In this document: positions 18,125 to 64,000 of the stretch, piece after piece
Numbering within the stretch: position 1 is the first letter of the stretch
Layout of the letters: each line of letters opens with the position of its first letter
Assembly: GCA_963383645.1 (NCBI GenBank)
Contig: OY726559.1
Location: forward strand, 118,289,405-118,353,404
Length of the DNA: 64,000 bases
Direction of reading: 5' to 3'
DNA from: Muscardinus avellanarius
Taxonomy: Eukaryota; Chordata; Mammalia; Rodentia; Gliridae
The notes under the pieces: generated by a model
The model's database searches: none
Told to the model about the DNA's origin: nothing
Seen by the model: only the letters and a program-made list of their open reading frames with translations
Made by a program: the position numbers and the translations under genes

Positions 18125-20500
18125 AACAGCAACTAAGGCTGCTGGGTGGTACACGCCTATAATCCGCTTATAATCCCAGGGCTATAGGATGCAGGAGGCT
18201 AAGGCTGGAGGGCTACAAAGTTGGAGGCCAGGGTGAGGTAACTTAGAGAAACCTTGTATCAATATAAAAATTAAAAAGAATTGGGGATGTAGCTCAGAGG
18301 TAGAGGGTCCCTGGGTTCCATCTCTAGTACCACAAAACAAAACCAAGACTTCCTATCAACTCTTTACTGACCTCTCTGGCTCTTGGCAGCGACTGGCTGC
18401 CCTCTCTGCTATCTCCTGTAGGTGCAAAGGATCCTACCTGAACCCAGGGGGAAACACACCTGGATGCTGTCAAGCTCCTTTCTATCCAGTCCAACAAAAA
18501 ATCCCGAGGAAAAAAATGTAGAAAGTCTCAAGTGCTCTCTACCACAGAGTACTGATTTCTCAATAAGGAGACACAATGGGATAAGGGAGGAAGGAAATTT
18601 ACTGGCGTGCTCAACTCGCCGTGAACCTGAACAGGTCCAGAGGGGTTGAACCAACACCCTTCTGAATCAAACGCGAAACATCACCGCCTGGTTTCTCAGC
18701 TGGCACTGCTAAGCTCACTATCCCCTCCGCCCATGTCTGTATTCTCAAAAATTGATTCTTGACTAGGAGAGAACAAAGAGAAAGGGCTGAAAAATATAGA
18801 ACAAACAAAAGCATGGAGGGGCTGGGAATGGAGCTCAGAGGTGGAGCAAGTGCTCAGCAGGGGTGGGGCCTGGATTCCACCCCCAGTACCAGGGGGAAAG
18901 AAAAGAGATGCCTTAAGGTAATTCTAAGTTTCTAAATAGATCTTCGCTTTAACCCCTTTCCTACAAACTTGTAAATAAGCAAAACTTTTCTCCTGCTGGG
19001 GATGGTGGCACACACCTGTAATCCCAGTACTTGGGAACTGAGGGAGGAGGACCACAGGTTAGAAGCCAGACTCAGCTATTTAATGAGGCCCTTGCAACTC
19101 AGTGAGACCTTGTTTCAAAATTAAAAAAAAGAAAAAAAGAAAAAAAAAGAAAACGGCTGGGGGTGTAGCTCAGAGGCAGAATGCCCCTGGGTTTCAGTCC
19201 CTAATACCAAAAAATAAATTTCTCCTTTCCTTCGTCAACAGCATCAAAAGCAGTAACTTTGAGAAATGGCGGTGCAGTGTAATCCCAGTACCTGAGAGTC
19301 TGAGACAGGAGGATCGCAAGTTCACAGCCAGTCTCAGCTACTCAGTGCTGCTCTCGGCAACTTGGTGAGACCATTTCAAAATAAAGAATGAAAAAAAGAG
19401 TGCTGGGGGTGTAACTCAGAGGTAGAATGCCCTGGGTTCAATCTCCAATACCAAAAAAGCAAAAACAAACCAGAAACTTTTGAGGATTGGTTTTCCATCA
19501 GCCTTGCTACCTTCAAGCACCTGTGCTTGTATACACTTCTACTTGGGGGAAGAGGGAGCAGGATGTTTACATAAGAGTGGGGATCACTTGCTGGCGGCCC
19601 TCTAGCAAGCCTTCTCTGCAGGCTCAGTGAGTTATTACCCAGCAATTGTGCACAGCAGCTGACCAGACTTGTCTTTGGTTACTCATAAACAAGTATGAGA
19701 AACGCCCCGTACCCATTCTGACGGTGTGGTGCTGTGTCTACACACGAGGCAGTTCAGCCCTGCTACACACGATTGGCTAAGTTTAGGGAAGGAAGTTACA
19801 CATTTTCAGTAACATGGTCAGAAAGGCTAACAAGGAAGTATAAGGTGCTGCTTCCTTAGGGGTAGAGATGGGAATCAGGTGGGCAAGTCTTGAGGGGATA
19901 AGGAAGAAAGGGCGAGCTAGATTCCAGAAGCAGCCAGAACAGTGATACACCCTACCTGCTGGGTGTGTTCCTAGGCCACTGCTATTTCTGAAGTGTCTTG
20001 TGACACACGTATGTGGCCTCACGTAATCAGGGCTGCTATTTAGAGCCTTCTACCCCGCCAGTGACCCAAGCCCGACCCAGATGCAGGGACTATCCTTCTT
20101 TACCTCAGAAAGCCAACATTCCACTTACTGGGTTCTGAGAAAAGGGATGGAGTAAGAGAAGGTTAAATGTGGCTTCTGCATGACAGGTGGCCAACAGCTG
20201 CAGCAAGGGTAGCTGTGGGGAAGCTGGCCAGGAGGATCCCCACCACACCCCCCCCCCCCCAGTCCTATGCTAGCTTTAAAACTACTTCTTGGATCAGGTG
20301 TGATGGCACACACCTGAAACCCCAGTGCTTGAGAGGCGAAGATAGGAAGATTGCAGGTTTGAGGCCAGTCTCACAAATTTAGCAAGTCCCTGTTTCAAAA
20401 TTAAAAGAAAAAAACCAACAATAATAAGGCTGGAGGGATAGCTCAGTAGTAGAGCACCCCTAGGTTTAACCCCCAGTACCACAATAAACATAAAAGTAAA
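18125..20500 (+). repeat. Plus-strand SINEs and an ID monomer alternating with unique sequence
   Basis: Diverged plus SINEs lie at about 18125-18335, 18990-19215, 19264-19462 and 20290-20490. A full-type ID monomer is at about 18818-18892. Unique stretches at 18340-18815, 19465-20285 and 20500-20720 show no recognisable gene. Confidence 0.75.
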
Positions 20501-20751
20501 TAATAAAACGCACCTTGGCTTACAATTGTACAACTTTTGAAACACACATAATCATCTACACAGTCCATCCACTCTGCCACCAGCCACTCCCTGAACATCT
20601 TGATCTCACCCCACCTTCACACAACTATACAAAGGACCAAGCAGGAATCCGAGAAGGCTGTGGAGGGCTGAGGCCTCGATGGCTTTGGTGACAGCTAGAT
20701 GAGGTCAACGTGAGAGGGGAGAAGTCAACCACACCACAAAGAAAACCGTAC

Positions 20752-20757
20752 TTTATT
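20752..20757 (-). terminator. RPRD2: Candidate distal poly(A) signal of RPRD2
   Basis: AATAAA on the minus strand, followed within about 30 bases by a GT-rich stretch (gtggtgtggttg at about 20725-20740). This is the expected layout of a cleavage and polyadenylation site. The first SINE downstream lies about 250 bp away. Confidence 0.6.
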
Positions 20758-21089
20758 CAACAGGAAACACATATTAGGGATAAAGAGATCATTTTAAAAA
20801 AGGAATGGCTGGAAGAAAGTGCAAGCAGCCATGAGGGAGCAGATGGGTGGTCTGTGGCATTTCTGCGCGCCCCAGTGTGGGCCCACACACCACACTTACC
20901 CCCTTCCCCACATGCCCTCAGACCAAAGGCCGACACAGCTGTACTTCAGAGAGCTATCCAGGCTTTTCGTTCTGCACTCAGTAGCTGGCTCCATCTTCAG
21001 CATGTTGCATCTTTGCTGCAGAAAACTTAGGCTTTGCAAACACAAGTCTGTTCCATAAAGCAGTTTCAGCTCCTGGAGATGTTCCCTCC

Positions 21090-21097
21090 TATTTACA
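21090..21097 (-). promoter_or_regulatory. RPRD2: Candidate Pumilio-type element in the RPRD2 3' UTR
   Basis: TGTAAATA in transcript sense, the canonical Pumilio recognition octamer form. It lies between the two candidate poly(A) signals, so only the longer transcript end would carry it. The match is eight bases and could be chance. Confidence 0.3.
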
Positions 21098-21175
21098 CTC
21101 ACCAGAGAAGCCAGGGGCCCTTGGTCTCAAAGCCCCAGTCTCAAAGAAAAATGTCAAACCTTTAGAACTAGTTGT

Positions 21176-21181
21176 TTTATT
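21176..21181 (-). terminator. RPRD2: Candidate proximal poly(A) signal of RPRD2
   Basis: AATAAA on the minus strand, about 3.3 kb after the stop codon. The downstream GT-rich element is less clear than at 20752. Other AATAAA hexamers (for example 21855-21860 and 22352-22357) occur by composition, so this is only one option. Confidence 0.35.
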
Positions 21182-24100
21182 AAATGATATCAATACACAT
21201 TTCAAAAGGATTTCATTTTTGTTGCCTCTAAAGCATGTATTTGTTGTTTTCCACACCGAACACGTGAGAATATCAATCCAACATATCTAATTTTAATCTT
21301 AACAGGCACCCCCACAAAATAAAAAAAAGGAGGGGGAGGAGAGGGAGGAAGCAATAATTTACAGCGGCTTCAAAACAGCAACAGCTGATGCTTAACTCTG
21401 TTTGAATGGATAACTCCAGGATTGATAGTGAATTCTCTGCAATTAAGAAGTTTAGCATATTCACAGTATCAAGATAGGAGATAGGTTTGCTGTACCATAT
21501 ACATCACAAACACGATGTTCCTGGCAGTGGAAAGGATAAAAGTCCTATTCTCTGTTCATTTTATCCTCTCTGGAATCAAACCAAATTCTGTTTACCTCCA
21601 CTCTTGGGTAGGATGAGGGGAGCAGGGAGGGCACTCTCAGGTAAGCTGACAGAAGGCGGAACTCCAACAAAACACTAAGGACCCTACTTCTGATACCAAA
21701 TCACTGGACTTTTAAGTGGTACTAGTGCACTCATTAGGATTCTTTGTGATTTTACAGTGAGCACCAAGGACCTTAGTAACAACTTCTCAAATTCTTTCAT
21801 ATGAATCATGTCCTCGCTAAGACAACTGTTACGCTTTCTTTGAAAAATATCTTATTTATTTTTCAAACTCAGGTTGAAATACAAAAGTCAGAGCATTGTC
21901 ATGGAGTTTTAAATCACAGACACAGAAAGAATAAAACCCCTTTGTTTCGTGTTTATGAATACCAGAATTGTCTTTTTGTTTCACTATATCACATATATAC
22001 ATGGTTGTCTTCTTTGACTGCTGTAGACGGATTTCCTTAAAATAGCTGACAGTCTCATATAAATCCTCACTTCCATCCTGAAACAAGTGCACTGAGGATT
22101 TTGTGGCAAAAACTAAACCAAACAAAAATATTCCCCATCAACCCCTTACAAGTCCATCTCTGAACTGTACAACAGCATCTCCCTTGCACATACTGGCCAT
22201 CATGCTTCTGAGGACAGATATCCTGCCTCAACATTCAGGAGGCCATTTTCCTGACATACTCACGTTTTCTGATAGTCAAATGGTCAGAGAGCCTTTTCAA
22301 GTAAACACTACGTGTAGCTTAAACAAGAGCAGCAAAAAGAATTCACATTATTTTATTCTAAAATTTAAAAAATCCCACTTAATTTCTGAAAAAACAAAAA
22401 CCAACTAACCAAAAAACAAAACCCTCAGTTTTGAAAGTCAAATAGAATTCTCCTGACCCCCATCCCCATTCTTCTCTCCTATGCTTTTCCACTAAACAAA
22501 TGTCTGAGGGCTCAGCGTAACTATACCTTTTTTGCTTCACTATACTATATATCCCTCCCCCTAACAACATATCATGCATTTTTGTGGGGGAAAGCTACTG
22601 GGCAGAGAAGCTTGAGAGGGTCAAAGAAAAAAAACCAGCTGGCTTACGACCAGATGCGCACAGGAAGATGAACGGCTTGCTGCATCCTAACCACAGAACA
22701 GAAGGTGAGCCGAGCCCAAATAAATAACGTGGAATACATCACACAAATCCCCAAACATACCTGGTTTAAGTGCTCTTTCTGAAAAAAGTTAAATTTATTC
22801 TGAGACAAAGAATTGTCTTCTGTCACTGCACAGCCCACCCTCCCCCATCTTTAATATTCCACTGGAGGACAGAGGGAGAATTCTCTACAGTCAGTACTGT
22901 GTTAACTTGGGAGAAAGTATATGAAACTTGGTGAGATTCTTTCTAAAGTTCGACACAGTTTTACTCGTCTAACTGGAGCTCTACTGAGGTGTACTTTGGG
23001 CTAAAATACTAAATTTAAAAAGTTTTTGTAAGTAGCATTCAATTTTCAGTGTCCCTGGATAAGAAGGTATGAACACTCAAAGCATAGTGATTATCTTTAT
23101 CCCAAGTACTAGATATAAAAACACAAACAGGCCCTTTGGATTGGGGAGGACAGTGGTCCTCTCTCGTGTAAAATGATGACAGAAACATCTTTACTTCCTA
23201 TCGAGGGTGGGAGCCTTGAGATGTGACAGGTGCTACCTGCAGAGCAGGGTCGCTTGGATTTGTCAGGTCCTTCTATTTTCTGTAAAGACATGAATGTTTC
23301 TAAGACACATTTAAAGAGGTGTAAGATAAAGATACTACTAAAACTCTTTGAAATACCAGAAAAAGGGTGTATACAGACAGGGGCAAGGGAAAAAGGAAGA
23401 TAAGGACATTTTCCTTTCACTAATCTTTAATGTTTGCTTAAAATCCCCAATGAGTATCATATTAGGGAGGCACCATGGTAAAACGAATGTGTACTTATGT
23501 TAAAAAGCACAAGAATATTTCACTTGAACCTTTTTATCAAGTGTCAACTGTGTGACTCTCTAGCCAAAATGGAGTGAAAACTGAGGGAAAAAAACAAAGT
23601 CAAGGAAGAAAAGCAGGAGCAGGAGCTTGTGGGAGACGGCAGAAACTACTGGAAAGTGTTTCCTAGACCCTCGATTACAAGACAGCCAGTCAGAGCACAC
23701 CACCAGTAGTTCCTCTCTTAGCTTCATAGAGTAAAGGCACTCCTTACTTTAACTTTGAAATTAGATTCAGCCCCTCTTCCATCCAAGGACAAGGAGAAAA
23801 CTTTGTACCAGGATAGAATGAGGTTCATGTTGCCTCAAAGTTGCTGCCTCACAGAGATCTGGAGAAAGGGGCTGATTTCAAAACAAAACAAACAAAAACA
23901 AGTAACATTTTAGGAGAAGGGTAAAGAACTCAACTTCAACATGCCTTTAAAAACAAAACAAGAAAAATAAGCAGGAAAGGCCCAAGGTCTCCCACATTTC
24001 CTCCCCTACATCTCGTGGCTGTCAGCAGGACAAGGCAGACAGGGCAGGGAGCCAGGCTCCTCCAGCAGTTACTGAGCTGAAGAGGGAAGGGGCGTGATGC

Positions 24101-24495
24101 TCCACGGACTGCCACAGCCAGGCCCGAGTAACACCCCAACATTGCACATGCCATCATCTGTACTGGTGGAAGTTTTATTTCAAATGTAGTAATACTCTTC
24201 AGTAGATGGGTAAAGATGGTTTTCCTCCCCACTCCCCAACCAAACGAAGTGGCTTTGGTTTGTTTCTTTACCTTTTCTTTTTAAAGATACAAACAGCTTG
24301 GGGAAAGTAGTAAGTGCCAGGAGGAGACTGGGTGGAAGAGTAAAATGTAAGCACAGGTAACTTTTTAATTTGGAAGGGAGGCCCTTTATCATCATAAAAA
24401 AATAAATCAGGGAGGGAAAACAAACAAAAACGACAATACACCCAACTCCTACTTCCAATGCTCTACTGTTCAAATTGCCTTCCCCTCAGCTTCCG

Positions 24496-64000
<39,505 letters not shown>

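Larger units (their letters stand above)
20752..24495 (-). other. RPRD2: RPRD2 3' UTR (inferred)
   Basis: Sequence directly downstream of the RPRD2 stop codon. It has no SINE at all, although every other non-coding stretch of this length in the window carries several except the intron 3-4 region. It ends at an AATAAA hexamer with a GT-rich element beyond it. The extent is inferred from these two facts, not from transcript data. Confidence 0.65.

Overview
This is nuclear DNA of a rodent, most likely a squirrel-type (sciuromorph) species. The window holds more than 100 whole or partial copies of a chimeric SINE that joins a 7SL/B1-like left half to a shortened tRNA/ID-like right half (the B1-dID arrangement known from squirrels and dormice). 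It also holds a few free full-length ID elements, old MIR and L1 fragments, and many (CA)n tracts. I could not run a species assignment.

Two genes lie head to tail on the minus strand. TARS2 (mitochondrial threonyl-tRNA synthetase) runs from its start codon at 8459 down through 13 coding exons to 518. All 13 join in frame into 540 codons, and the remaining C-terminal exons lie beyond the left edge. RPRD2 (a nuclear RNA polymerase II CTD-interaction protein) runs from an internal exon at 63777 through ten coding exons to a stop at 24496. A SINE-free 3' UTR follows, down to a likely poly(A) signal near 20752. Its first coding exon is beyond the right edge. The RPRD2-TARS2 order and shared orientation match, as I recall it, the arrangement on human chromosome 1q21.

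Layout: 1-8459 TARS2; 8460-8700 its compact TATA-less promoter with two inverted CCAAT boxes, a GC box and ETS-like sites; 8870-20500 intergenic, mostly same-strand SINE blocks with MIR remnants and short unique islands; 20550-27750 SINE desert (RPRD2 3' UTR and 2.7-kb last exon); 27750-63640 RPRD2 introns packed with nested SINEs, except a SINE-poor 2.4 kb around exons 3-5; 63648-63777 CID exon; then the start of intron 1.

The genes are not functionally linked: TARS2 charges mitochondrial tRNA-Thr, and RPRD2 acts at the RNA polymerase II C-terminal domain in the nucleus. I found no undescribed gene system. The best second-look items are a Trp in the TARS2 motif 2 loop where Arg is expected, an abrupt GC-rich half of the RPRD2 last exon, repeated insertion of SINEs and one L1 into the A-rich linker inside older SINEs, a 44-bp perfect palindrome, and a 162-bp identical tandem duplication.
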